Shown: positions 49,912 through 58,235 of the stretch, piece by piece
Numbering within the stretch: position 1 is the stretch's first letter
Layout of the letters: each line of letters starts with the position of its first letter
Origin: Oscillospiraceae bacterium
Lineage (GTDB): Bacteria > Bacillota > Clostridia > Oscillospirales > Acutalibacteraceae
DNA length: 64,000 nucleotides
Direction: 5' to 3'
Assembly (NCBI GenBank): GCA_029098185.1
Contig: JAQXNV010000048.1
Span: 1-64,000 of the forward strand
Notes under the pieces: generated by a model
The model's database searches: none
Seen by the model: the letters and a program-made list of their open reading frames with translations, nothing else
What the model was told of the DNA's origin: nothing
Made by a program: the position numbers and the translations under genes

Positions 49912-51147
49912 ATGCTGGTTTTGCGCATCATCCGTTGGTGCATCGGCTACGTCCGGTTTGAGATCAACGGCGGGGAAGCTTACCGTTTTTTTACATCGTC
50001 ATCGTCCAGAGGGTTTGTGCTCTGGCAAATGGAGCGGAAAGGAGATACCTGCTGTACCGCCTGCATCTCCGCCCGCCATTACGGAGAATTGCGTCAGATC
50101 GCCAGAAAGCGGCGCCTGCGATTGCGGATCCTGGAGCGGCACGGATTGCCGTTTTTGCTGCGAAAGTGGAAGGATCGGGGAAAGCACGGCCTTTTTCTGG
50201 GGACCATTGGCGCAGTGATCCTCCTGTGCGTCCTTTCCACAAGAGTCTGGGTCGTATCGGTCACAGGCAATACCTCGCTGTCGGCAGAGGAGATCCGGCA
50301 ATCGGCAGCGGAATTTGGCCTTTCCATCGGCGTGGGGACAAACAGCTACAATGCGGCTTCTGTCGAAAATCAGTTGATGCTGCGGTATCCGCAGATCAGT
50401 TGGGTAACGGTCAACGATTGGGGGAATACTGTAACGATCGATGTGCGGGAAGGGGACAAACGGCCCCAGGTGGAGGATAATAGCGAGACCGGCAACGTGA
50501 CAGCCGCAAGGAGCGGGCAGATCCTGGCTATGGATGTGTACCACGGCCAGTCCCAGGTGAAGATCGGTGACGGTGTAGCGCCGGGACAATTGCTGGTCAG
50601 CGGCATCTGGGAGCATGAAAACGGCAATGTGACCTTTACCAAAGCCTCAGCAAAGATCATCGCCCGGACCCACCGGCAGTTTACGGTGGACATTCCCAAG
50701 GCGGAAACACTGCGGGAATCCACCGGCGAAACGGTAACACGGCGGGGACTGCGGGTGTTTGGCCTGACTATCCCCCTGACGCTGAAGGGTACGCCGCAGG
50801 GACTATATCAGCATCAGAGCAGCGGGGAGAGCCTTACGATCAATGGCGTAGAGCTGCCCCTGACGCTCTTTTCAGAAACGTATATTGGAGAGCGGGAATA
50901 TACTGTGCCCGTTTCTAAGGAAGAAGCCCTGGAGCGGGGACAGGAGGCCCTTAAAAAGGAGCAGGCACAGGCGCTGGGCGAGGACGGCGCAGTGTTGTCG
51001 GAGGAGGTGACGGTGACGGAGGAGGACGATGGGTATCGGGTCACCAGCGATTGCCTTTGCCGGGAGGACATTGCTTTGGAACAGCCATATTTTGTCGAAC
51101 TGGAGCCGCAAGAGACGCCAGATGAGACGGAATCGGAAACAGATTGA
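49912..51147 (+). CDS. yqfD: Sporulation protein YqfD
   Basis: 411 aa. A cytosolic N-terminal domain (about 1-90, basic and Cys-containing), one transmembrane helix (about 93-113, LFLGTIGAVILLCVLSTRVW) and a long extracytoplasmic domain, the YqfD layout. Conserved NTVTIDVREGDKRP and GQILAMDVYHGQSQVKIGDGV are seen as family blocks. The C terminus is acidic (EPQETPDETESETD). In B. subtilis it belongs to the sigma-E regulon with yqfC. Confirms a spore-forming host. Confidence 0.92.
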   Translation: MLVLRIIRWCIGYVRFEINGGEAYRFFTSSSSRGFVLWQMERKGDTCCTACISARHYGELRQIARKRRLRLRILERHGLPFLLRKWKDRGKHGLFLGTIGAVILLCVLSTRVWVVSVTGNTSLSAEEIRQSAAEFGLSIGVGTNSYNAASVENQLMLRYPQISWVTVNDWGNTVTIDVREGDKRPQVEDNSETGNVTAARSGQILAMDVYHGQSQVKIGDGVAPGQLLVSGIWEHENGNVTFTKASAKIIARTHRQFTVDIPKAETLRESTGETVTRRGLRVFGLTIPLTLKGTPQGLYQHQSSGESLTINGVELPLTLFSETYIGEREYTVPVSKEEALERGQEALKKEQAQALGEDGAVLSEEVTVTEEDDGYRVTSDCLCREDIALEQPYFVELEPQETPDETESETD

Positions 51148-51178
51148 GAAATTTCTGCGTTATTAAACAAAAAGAATG

Positions 51179-51207
51179 GTGACTTTTCGTTAAAAATATG
51201 TTATACT
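51179..51207 (+). promoter_or_regulatory. Promoter of phoH
   Basis: GTGACT, 17 bp, TATACT. Confidence 0.6.
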
Positions 51208-51274
51208 ACTGACAGATTCATCAATATTCCGCGGGGATTCTTGATGAACCATAGGTTTTTAGAAAGGTGATGTG

Positions 51275-52234
51275 ATGTTCGAGCAACGTATCAATATCGA
51301 CAGAATGGAGCAGGCAGTAGCGCTCTTTGGCAGCTTTGACGAAAACGTCAAGCTGATTGAAAGCACCTATGAGGTAAAGATTGTCGGACGGGGAGGAGAG
51401 ATCAAGGTATCCGGCGAGCCGGAAAATGTGTCTAAAGCAGTCCGGGCTATCGACAGCCTTTTAACGCTGATCAACCGGGGAGAATCGCTCAATGAGCAAA
51501 ATGTGCGGTACTGCATCTCCATGGTCAACGACGGAACGGAGGATAAGATCGCTTCTCTGGCGGGGGACTGCATCTGTATCACGTCAAAGGGAAAGCCGGT
51601 CAAGCCCAAGACGCTGGGGCAGAAAAACTACTGCAGCGCCATCAGTCAGAATACGATCACCATCGGGGTGGGCCCGGCGGGAACCGGTAAAACGTACCTT
51701 GCCGTGGCCATGGCGGTGACGGCTTTCCGGGCGCAGCAGGTCAACCGGATCATTCTGACGCGGCCAGCGGTAGAAGCCGGCGAAAAGCTGGGCTTTCTGC
51801 CGGGGGATCTGCAGCAGAAGGTAGACCCGTATCTCCGCCCCCTGTACGACGCCCTGTTCGATATGCTCGGTGCCGAGAGTTACCAGCGCTCTGTGGAGCG
51901 CGGCAATATTGAGGTAGCGCCTCTGGCGTATATGCGCGGCAGAACGCTGGATGACAGCTTCATCATTCTGGACGAGGCCCAGAATACGACGCCGGAACAA
52001 ATGAAGATGTTCTTGACACGGCTGGGCTTTGGCTCCAAGATGGTCATCACTGGCGACATCACCCAGATCGACTTGCCGGATGGCCGGCGGTCGGGACTGA
52101 AGGATGTGATGGTCGTCCTGAAGAATATGGAGGACATCGCCCAGATTCGGTTCAGTGAAAAGGATGTTGTCCGGCATCGTCTGGTACAGAACATCATCAA
52201 GGCATACGAGAGGCACAGTACAGAGAGGAGATAA
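51275..52234 (+). CDS. phoH: PhoH-like ATPase
   Basis: 319 aa. N-terminal KH-like region (about 1-100), Walker A GPAGTGKTYLAVAMA near residue 133, Walker B FIILDEAQNTTPEQMK and sensor ITGDITQIDLP. It is the bacterial PhoH1/YqfE type that usually precedes ybeY and is tied to RNA metabolism. AAAGGTGA before the ATG. First gene of a plus-strand run through mutS2. Confidence 0.95.
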   Translation: MFEQRINIDRMEQAVALFGSFDENVKLIESTYEVKIVGRGGEIKVSGEPENVSKAVRAIDSLLTLINRGESLNEQNVRYCISMVNDGTEDKIASLAGDCICITSKGKPVKPKTLGQKNYCSAISQNTITIGVGPAGTGKTYLAVAMAVTAFRAQQVNRIILTRPAVEAGEKLGFLPGDLQQKVDPYLRPLYDALFDMLGAESYQRSVERGNIEVAPLAYMRGRTLDDSFIILDEAQNTTPEQMKMFLTRLGFGSKMVITGDITQIDLPDGRRSGLKDVMVVLKNMEDIAQIRFSEKDVVRHRLVQNIIKAYERHSTERR

Positions 52235-52240
52235 TACGCA

Positions 52241-52744
52241 ATGGGTAAGGTTCGTGTAATCATCAGTAATCACCAGAAGGCCGTCAAGATTCCAACAGGC
52301 GTGAGGATGTTGGTGCGGCGGTGCTGCAATGCGGTTTTACAGTTGGAGCAGTTTCCTCATTCAGCGGAGATCAGCGTTGTGTTCGTGGACAATGCGCAGA
52401 TCCAGGAGCTCAATCGGAAGTATCGCGGCAAGGATATGCCGACGGATGTGCTTTCGTTCCCCATGGGAGAGAACGGAGAATACGAGATCAATCATGATAC
52501 AGATGCCGTGATCTTAGGCGACGTGGCCATCTCCATGGAAAAAGCGGTGGAGCAGGCCCAAAAGTACGACCACAGTCTAGAGCGGGAGATCGGGTTCCTC
52601 ACGGCCCATTCTGTGCTCCATCTGCTGGGCTACGACCATGAGCAGGGCGGCATCGACCGGGTGCGGATGCGCGAAAAAGAAGAGCAGGTCATGACGCAGC
52701 TCGGACTGCCCAGCTCCAGCAGCTACGTTCTGGACGAGGAATAA
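52241..52744 (+). CDS. ybeY: Endoribonuclease YbeY (16S rRNA maturation)
   Basis: 167 aa. The zinc motif HSVLHLLGYDHEQGG (HxxxHxxxxxH) and the conserved LNRKYRGKDMPTDVLSFPMG and LGDVAISMEKA are present. Acts in 16S rRNA 3' end processing and ribosome quality control. 6 bp after phoH. Confidence 0.96.
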   Translation: MGKVRVIISNHQKAVKIPTGVRMLVRRCCNAVLQLEQFPHSAEISVVFVDNAQIQELNRKYRGKDMPTDVLSFPMGENGEYEINHDTDAVILGDVAISMEKAVEQAQKYDHSLEREIGFLTAHSVLHLLGYDHEQGGIDRVRMREKEEQVMTQLGLPSSSSYVLDEE

Positions 52745-52755
52745 GAGGCGCCGGG

Positions 52756-53232
52756 GTGAAGCTGTTACGTTCCTTTGGCTATGCGTTTCAGGGGCTGTGG
52801 CGCTGTATCAATTATGAACGGAATATGCGGATACATATAGTAGCCGCGCTGTATGTGTTGGTGTTTTCGTTGTTTTTTGATCTGACAGCCACCCAGTACG
52901 GCGTGCTGTTTGTGCTCATCGGCCTGGTGATGGCGCTGGAGCTGATCAATACTGCCCTGGAAGCGGCCGGCAATGCCATCACGACAAAACGGGACCCCAA
53001 CATCAAGATCTTAAAAGATACCGCAGCCGGCGCTGTGCTGATTTTCGCCATTGCGGCTTTGGCGGTGGCGGCGGTCTTTTTTTGGGACGGCCAGGGCTTT
53101 TGCCGGATGTACGCTTTTTTTGTGGGACAACCCCTCTATCTGCTGTTGCTGGGGCTGGGCACAGCACTGTCGCTGTTTTTTATTGCGGTAAGCCCCGTAC
53201 AGCTTGCAGAAAAGATTCGAAAGAAAAAATAA
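52756..53232 (+). CDS. dgkA: Undecaprenol/diacylglycerol kinase
   Basis: 158 aa membrane protein. FGYAFQGLWRCINYERNMRIHIVAA, then the active-site helix ALELINTALEAAGNAITTKRDPN and AKILKDTAAGAVLI-like segment mark the DgkA family, which in Gram-positives phosphorylates undecaprenol for wall synthesis. A fourth hydrophobic helix (LLLLGLGTALSLFFIAVSP) extends the C terminus by about 30 residues. The usual VVD(R)-type active-site segment reads AAGNAIT. GTG start. Confidence 0.9.
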   Translation: MKLLRSFGYAFQGLWRCINYERNMRIHIVAALYVLVFSLFFDLTATQYGVLFVLIGLVMALELINTALEAAGNAITTKRDPNIKILKDTAAGAVLIFAIAALAVAAVFFWDGQGFCRMYAFFVGQPLYLLLLGLGTALSLFFIAVSPVQLAEKIRKKK

Positions 53233-53268
53233 GCCTTGCGCCCCTTGGCACAGGGAAGGAGAAATCGC

Positions 53269-54195
53269 ATGACAGAATGGAAGCAATCAGATCGGACGGC
53301 GTTTATCGCCATTGTAGGGCGGCCCAATGTGGGCAAATCATCCCTGCTCAACGCCATGCTGGGCCAGAAGGTGGCCATCGTGTCCAATAAGCCCCAGACA
53401 ACGCGGACCCGCATCATGGGCGTGTTGACAGAAGGGGCGGACCAGCTCGTTTTTATCGATACGCCTGGGTTGCACAAGCCGAAAAATAAGCTGGGCAATT
53501 ATATGGTCAAGTCGGTGACGGAATCTGTAGCCGGTGTGGACGCCTGTCTGCTGGTGGTAGAAGCAGACAAAAAGATCTCCCCGGCGGACCGGGAGCTCAT
53601 CGAAAAGTTCCGCGCCTTAGACCTGCCGGCAGTGCTGGCCATCAATAAAATCGACGCGGTGAAAGAAAAATCCGTGCTGATGGAGCAGATCGAAGCCATG
53701 AGCGCCCTGTATGATTTTGAAGCTGTCGTGCCGGTGTCAGCGCTCTCTGGCAGCGGCGTGACGACGCTGGTGGAGGAGCTGAAAAAGCTCTGTGTGGAAG
53801 GCGGCCACTTTTTCCCGGAGGATACCTTGACAGACCAGCCGGAACGGGTGCTTGCCGGAGAGATCGTGCGGGAGAAGCTGCTGCGTCTGCTCGATAAAGA
53901 GATCCCTCACGGAGTTGCCGTATCTGTAGAGCGGATGCGGGAGCGGGAGGACGGCAGCGGCATCACCGATATTGACGCCACCATTTATTGCGAGCGGGAC
54001 AGCCATAAGGCCATCATCATCGGCAAAAAGGGCAGTATGCTCAAGAAGGTGGGAATGTTGGCCAGAGGAGACATGGAGCGCTTTTTTGACTGCAAGATCA
54101 ATTTGCAGCTCTGGGTCAAGGTGAAAGAGGATTGGCGCAATCGGCAGAATATCCTGCACGCTCTGGGATATGACAAGACCGATTTTGAAACATAA
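53269..54195 (+). CDS. era: GTPase Era
   Basis: 308 aa. G1 GRPNVGKSSLLN, G3 DTPGLHKPKN, G4 NKID, C-terminal KH domain with KAIIIGKKGSMLKKVG. Binds the 3' end of 16S rRNA during 30S assembly. GGAAGGAG upstream of the ATG excludes an in-frame codon 33 nt earlier. In order with ybeY-dgkA as usual for Bacillota. Confidence 0.97.
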   Translation: MTEWKQSDRTAFIAIVGRPNVGKSSLLNAMLGQKVAIVSNKPQTTRTRIMGVLTEGADQLVFIDTPGLHKPKNKLGNYMVKSVTESVAGVDACLLVVEADKKISPADRELIEKFRALDLPAVLAINKIDAVKEKSVLMEQIEAMSALYDFEAVVPVSALSGSGVTTLVEELKKLCVEGGHFFPEDTLTDQPERVLAGEIVREKLLRLLDKEIPHGVAVSVERMREREDGSGITDIDATIYCERDSHKAIIIGKKGSMLKKVGMLARGDMERFFDCKINLQLWVKVKEDWRNRQNILHALGYDKTDFET

Positions 54196-54208
54196 AAAGA
54201 GCACACTA

Positions 54209-54223
54209 GCACAATACTTGTGC
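54209..54223. repeat. Short palindrome after era
   Basis: GCACAA-TAC-TTGTGC, perfect 6-bp arms, no T-run. Possible regulator site or RNA-processing hairpin ahead of yqzL-recO. Confidence 0.4.
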
Positions 54224-54342
54224 AAAAGAAGGAGAAAACTGTCGGACAAAGATATATTTTCCGTTCATAGTGAGATTGATTTCGAGAATACTCTTTAATG
54301 GTCCATCGCTTAGATGGCAGAAAGAGGACAGGGGGAATCAAT

Positions 54343-54519
54343 ATGGATGAACGATCGGCGTGGGAAGCGTTTACGCATACGGGAAGTGTATCCTCTTATC
54401 TGGCATATTGCAAGGCAAAACAGGAAGCGGTAGGGGCGGTAGCGCCTGCCGGGGAGGACACCGATGCAGATAATGACCGACGGTCTGGTGATCGGCGAGA
54501 AGATCGTGGGGGAGAGTGA
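54343..54519 (+). CDS. yqzL: YqzL-like small protein
   Basis: 58 aa. The N terminus MDERSAWEAFTHTGSVSSYLAYCKAK matches the short YqzL family (aromatic-F-x-x-TG-x-x-x-x-YL), which sits between era and recO in Bacillus. The C-terminal half is hydrophilic and extends 56 nt into recO in another frame, longer than usual YqzL. GGGGGAAT precedes the ATG. Function unknown. Confidence 0.7.
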   Translation: MDERSAWEAFTHTGSVSSYLAYCKAKQEAVGAVAPAGEDTDADNDRRSGDRREDRGGE

Positions 54520-55225
54520 CCGATTGGTGACGCTCCTGACACGGGAAGAGGGAATTTTGCGGGCTTTTGCGCCCCAGGCGAAGAACCTGAAAAACAGCAA
54601 AGTATCCTCAACGCAGCTACTCTGCTATTCCCAGTTCGTACTTTACAAAGGAAAAGACAAATATGTAGTCAATGACGGACAGGCCATCGAGGTGTTTTTT
54701 GGTCTGCGCCGAGATATTGAGAGCCTTTCTCTCGCCCAGTATTTTTGTGAGCTGGCATCCCTGCTGGCACCCCAGGAATCTGAAGCGGGAGATTTTCTGC
54801 GTTTAATTTTAAATGGCCTGTCGTTCCTGTCGTCGGGCACACGGCCTCATCTGCTGCTCAAACCGGTAGTGGAGATGCGTCTGCTGGCGTTAGCTGGGTT
54901 TATGCCAAATCTCATCGGCTGTGATACCTGCGGCGTTTACGAAAGCGATCCCATGTATTTTCTGCCGGGAAAAGGCGTCCTCTACTGCAAGGACTGCATC
55001 AAAGACGCAGGAGAACGATCGCTGGCTGTGGCGCCCGGCGTGCTGACGGCACTGCGCCATACGATCTATGCGGAATTTCAGAAGCTGTTTTCCTTTTCGC
55101 TGCAGCCGGAAGGGCTCAAACAGCTTTCACAGATCAGTGAGACATATCTGCTGCATATCATTGGCAGGCGGATTCCAACGTTGGAGTTTTATCATCAGAT
55201 GGCATCATTGGGGGAGAACGTATGA
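54464..55225 (+). CDS. recO: DNA repair protein RecO
   Basis: 253 aa. N-terminal OB fold (TDGLVIGEKIVGESDRLVTLLTREEG), helical C domain with a zinc finger CDTCGVYESDPMYF and YCKDC. Loads RecA with RecR. GGAGG 6 nt before the first ATG; that start overlaps yqzL by 56 nt. A second ATG three codons later is possible. ATGA overlap with mutS2. Confidence 0.94.
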   Translation: MQIMTDGLVIGEKIVGESDRLVTLLTREEGILRAFAPQAKNLKNSKVSSTQLLCYSQFVLYKGKDKYVVNDGQAIEVFFGLRRDIESLSLAQYFCELASLLAPQESEAGDFLRLILNGLSFLSSGTRPHLLLKPVVEMRLLALAGFMPNLIGCDTCGVYESDPMYFLPGKGVLYCKDCIKDAGERSLAVAPGVLTALRHTIYAEFQKLFSFSLQPEGLKQLSQISETYLLHIIGRRIPTLEFYHQMASLGENV

Positions 55226-57603
55226 ATCAACAAACAGAAGTGAAACAAAAATATCTGCACGCCTTAGAGCTGGACAAGATCCTGCACATGGTGGCCCAGC
55301 ACGGTTCCTGTGAGGATAGCCGTGTCCTGGCACAATCGCTGCAGCCGGCCACCGATCTGGAGCGGGCACAGCACCTGCTCACCGAAACAGACGACGCTTA
55401 CATCCTCATGGCCCGGTTTGGTGCGCCATCCTTTCACGGACTGGTCAATATCGTCAATCCGGTGCGGCGGGCAGAAGCTGGCGGCGTCCTCAATCTAACA
55501 GAGCTGCTGCGGATCCGTTCTGTATTGCAGGTGCTGAAAAACGTAGTCAAATGGCGGTCCAAAAGCGAGGGCATGAAAACGAGCCTGGATCCCCGCTTTG
55601 GCAATTTACAGCCCAATCAATATCTGGAAAACCGCATTGGCCTGACGGTCCTGTCCGAGGAGGAGGTCGCCGATACGGCTTCGCCGGAGCTGCAATCTAT
55701 CCGCCGGCGGATCCAGCGGGCAGAAGCCAAGGCCAGAGAGCATCTGGATGCCCTGATCCATTCTTTGACAAAGCAGAAATATTTGCAGGAACAGATCGTC
55801 ACCATGCGTTCCGGGCGGTATGTCGTTCCGGTCAAAGCGGAGTACCGCAGCGAGATCCCCGGCCTGGTCCACGATACCTCCTCCAGCGGCGCTACTGTTT
55901 TTGTGGAGCCCATGAGCGTTGTGGAGGCCAACAATGAGATCCGCGTGCTGCAGGCCGAGGAAAAAGAGGAGATCGAGCGGATCTTAACGGCTTTGTCGGC
56001 GGAAGTTGGCAGCTTTGCTGGTGAGCTTTGCACCGGCTATCGCATGGCGGTAGAATTGGATCTGATTTTTGCCAAGGCCAGCCTTGCTTATGAGATGAAG
56101 GCCACTATGCCAAAACTCAACGATCAAGGCCGGATCCTGCTGCGACAGTCCCGCCATCCGCTCATCGACAGCAAAAAGGTAGTGCCCACGGATATTTCCC
56201 TGGGAATCGACTTTGATACCCTCATCATCACCGGTCCCAATACCGGCGGTAAGACCGTGGCCCTCAAGACTACCGGCTTGCTGTGCGCCATGGCCATGTG
56301 CGGGCTCATGCTGCCTGTTGCACAGGAAAGCGAGGTTTCCGTCTTTGACCAGATCCTAGTGGACATCGGTGATGAGCAGAGCATCGAGCAGTCGCTGTCC
56401 ACATTTTCTGCCCATATGACCAATCAGATTTCCATCCTGAAAAACGCCGACGCACACAGCCTTGTCCTCATGGATGAGGTAGGCGCCGGCACAGATCCTA
56501 TCGAGGGCGCGGCGCTGGGCATCGCCATTATTGAAGAACTGCGGCAAAAAGGCGCTCGGATCGGCGTGACGACCCACTATGCGGAGTTAAAGGAGTTTGC
56601 TTTGCAGACAGACGGTGTGGAAAATGGCTGCTGTGAGTTTGATGTTGCCACCTTGCGCCCAACATACCGATTGCTCATCGGTGTGCCGGGACGGTCCAAT
56701 GCCTTTGCCATCTCGTTAAAATTGGGCATCGAGCCGTCCATTATCGACCGGGCGAAAGAGCTGGTATCAGCGGAAAACAGCCGCTTTGAAACGGTGGTGG
56801 AAAGTTTGGAAGAACAGCGCCAGTCGTTGGAGCGGGAGCGTCAGGAAGCCCAGGCGCTGCGGCAAAAGGCCCAGTCCCTGGTGGAGGAAGCCCAGGCGGA
56901 AAAGGAGCGATCTGCCCAATATGCCGCCAAAGAGCTGGAGGTGGCCCAGCGGCAGGCATCCAATCTGGTGTCCCGGACAAGGGCGCAGATCGATTCTCTG
57001 ATGGACGAGCTGGAAGCGGTGAAAAAGGAGAAGCATCTCTCTAGTGTGCAGAAAATGCAGATCAATAGCCGCCTTCGGAACCTGGAGCAGACAGCCGACC
57101 CAGTCCGCCAGCGAAAGAAAGGCGTTTATACGCTGCCTCGGCCGCTGAAGGTCGGCGACACGGTGCTGATCTTTGACATTGATAAAAAGGGTATCGTCAC
57201 AGAGATCCCCGCCGGCGGCGACCCTGTCACCGTGCAGGCAGGCATTGTGAAAACGAGAGTGCCCCTGTCGAACCTGCGGCTTTTGGAGGAGGAGCAAGTG
57301 AAGGTGCCAAAGCGTACCGTCACAAAGCGTGTTTCCACGGGCAGCGCAAGAGGTGGCAGCATGAGCGAGCTGGATCTCCGGGGCGAAACGGTTTTGGACG
57401 CGCTGCTGGATGTGGACCGCTTTTTGGACAGCGCCCAGCTCAACGGTCTCAATCAGGTGACCATCATCCACGGTAAAGGTACCGGTGCCCTGCGAAAAGC
57501 CGTGCAGGATCATCTCAAGCGTCACAGTGCCGTCAAATCGTATCGGCTGGGCGTATTTGGGGAAGGCGAGAGCGGCGTGACGATCGTGGAGCTGAAAAAA
57601 TAG
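55222..57603 (+). CDS. mutS2: Endonuclease MutS2
   Basis: 793 aa, full length. MutS core and ATPase with Walker A GPNTGGKTVALKTTG (about residue 336) and LMDEVGAGTDPIEG, a long coiled coil (about 520-630, EEQRQSLERERQEAQALRQKAQ), KOW-like domain and the C-terminal Smr nuclease (LDLRGE, IIHGKGTGALRKAV). Acts on recombination intermediates and in ribosome rescue in Bacillus. Starts within the recO stop (ATGA). Confidence 0.96.
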   Translation: MNQQTEVKQKYLHALELDKILHMVAQHGSCEDSRVLAQSLQPATDLERAQHLLTETDDAYILMARFGAPSFHGLVNIVNPVRRAEAGGVLNLTELLRIRSVLQVLKNVVKWRSKSEGMKTSLDPRFGNLQPNQYLENRIGLTVLSEEEVADTASPELQSIRRRIQRAEAKAREHLDALIHSLTKQKYLQEQIVTMRSGRYVVPVKAEYRSEIPGLVHDTSSSGATVFVEPMSVVEANNEIRVLQAEEKEEIERILTALSAEVGSFAGELCTGYRMAVELDLIFAKASLAYEMKATMPKLNDQGRILLRQSRHPLIDSKKVVPTDISLGIDFDTLIITGPNTGGKTVALKTTGLLCAMAMCGLMLPVAQESEVSVFDQILVDIGDEQSIEQSLSTFSAHMTNQISILKNADAHSLVLMDEVGAGTDPIEGAALGIAIIEELRQKGARIGVTTHYAELKEFALQTDGVENGCCEFDVATLRPTYRLLIGVPGRSNAFAISLKLGIEPSIIDRAKELVSAENSRFETVVESLEEQRQSLERERQEAQALRQKAQSLVEEAQAEKERSAQYAAKELEVAQRQASNLVSRTRAQIDSLMDELEAVKKEKHLSSVQKMQINSRLRNLEQTADPVRQRKKGVYTLPRPLKVGDTVLIFDIDKKGIVTEIPAGGDPVTVQAGIVKTRVPLSNLRLLEEEQVKVPKRTVTKRVSTGSARGGSMSELDLRGETVLDALLDVDRFLDSAQLNGLNQVTIIHGKGTGALRKAVQDHLKRHSAVKSYRLGVFGEGESGVTIVELKK

Positions 57604-57609
57604 GGATAT

Positions 57610-57638
57610 TTGCAAAATGAACTGGTTTGTGGTACAAT
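57610..57638 (+). promoter_or_regulatory. Promoter of the Rrf2 regulator
   Basis: TTGCAA, 17 bp, TACAAT, immediately after mutS2. Confidence 0.78.
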
Positions 57639-57684
57639 ACGGTCAGATCAGACGAACAAATCACAGGAAAACTGGGGTGTTAGC

Positions 57685-58119
57685 TTGAAAATTTCAACCA
57701 AAGGACGATATGCGCTGCGGATGATGCTGGACCTGGCGGAGCACAAGGACAGCGGTTACGTTGCGCTAAAGGACATTGCGCAGCGGCAGGGGATTTCCAA
57801 AAAGTATCTGGAACAGATTGTGCCGTTGCTCAACAAGGCGAGTATTCTCAAAACAAACCGAGGCTATCAGGGCGGCTATATGCTGGTTCGAGAGCCGTCC
57901 CAGTACACAGTGGGGGAGATCCTCCGGATCACCGAGGGCAGTATTGCGCCGGTGGCCTGTCTGGAGCATACGCCCAACCAATGTGAGCGCAGTGAGACCT
58001 GTGCCACGCTGAAGGTCTGGAAAGGCTTGCAAGATGTGATCTGCAATTATCTGGACAACATTACCCTGCAGGATATTCTGGACGATGCGCGCCAGTGTGT
58101 CCATGATTATGTGATCTAG
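57685..58119 (+). CDS. Rrf2 family transcriptional regulator
   Basis: 144 aa. LKISTKGRYALRMMLDLAEH start, winged helix with LKDIAQRQGISKKYLEQIVPLL and wing GGYMLVREP. Three Cys in CLEHTPNQCERSETC could hold a [2Fe-2S] cluster as in IscR, or the protein may resemble the cysteine regulator CymR. No isc/suf or cysteine genes are adjacent in the window. The TTG start with GGGGTG upstream is used, since the promoter covers the earlier in-frame codon. Confidence 0.9.
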   Translation: MKISTKGRYALRMMLDLAEHKDSGYVALKDIAQRQGISKKYLEQIVPLLNKASILKTNRGYQGGYMLVREPSQYTVGEILRITEGSIAPVACLEHTPNQCERSETCATLKVWKGLQDVICNYLDNITLQDILDDARQCVHDYVI

Positions 58120-58131
58120 CGGGAAGATCAC

Positions 58132-58229
58132 AAAAAAACATCCACCAAATTGAACTGTACCCATGCTTTAGTACAAGTGTATCCTACTTGTCTAACTTTT
58201 TGGGTCACTTCAAAAGGGTGGATGTTTTT
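58132..58229. repeat. 98-nt imperfect palindrome with nested stems
   Basis: Outer arms AAAAACATCCACC (58134-58146) and its exact complement (58217-58229) continue inward as TTGAACTGTACCCA against TGGGTCACTTCAA. A central hairpin ACAAGT / ACTTGT closes it. T-runs at both outer ends allow termination of both convergent genes, but the stem is far longer than needed. Confidence 0.8.
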
Positions 58230-58235
58230 GTTTGG

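Noticed and set aside
57610..57684. Longer N terminus of the Rrf2 protein
   Set aside because: This segment is the promoter (TTGCAA-17-TACAAT); the family starts at LKISTKGRYA.
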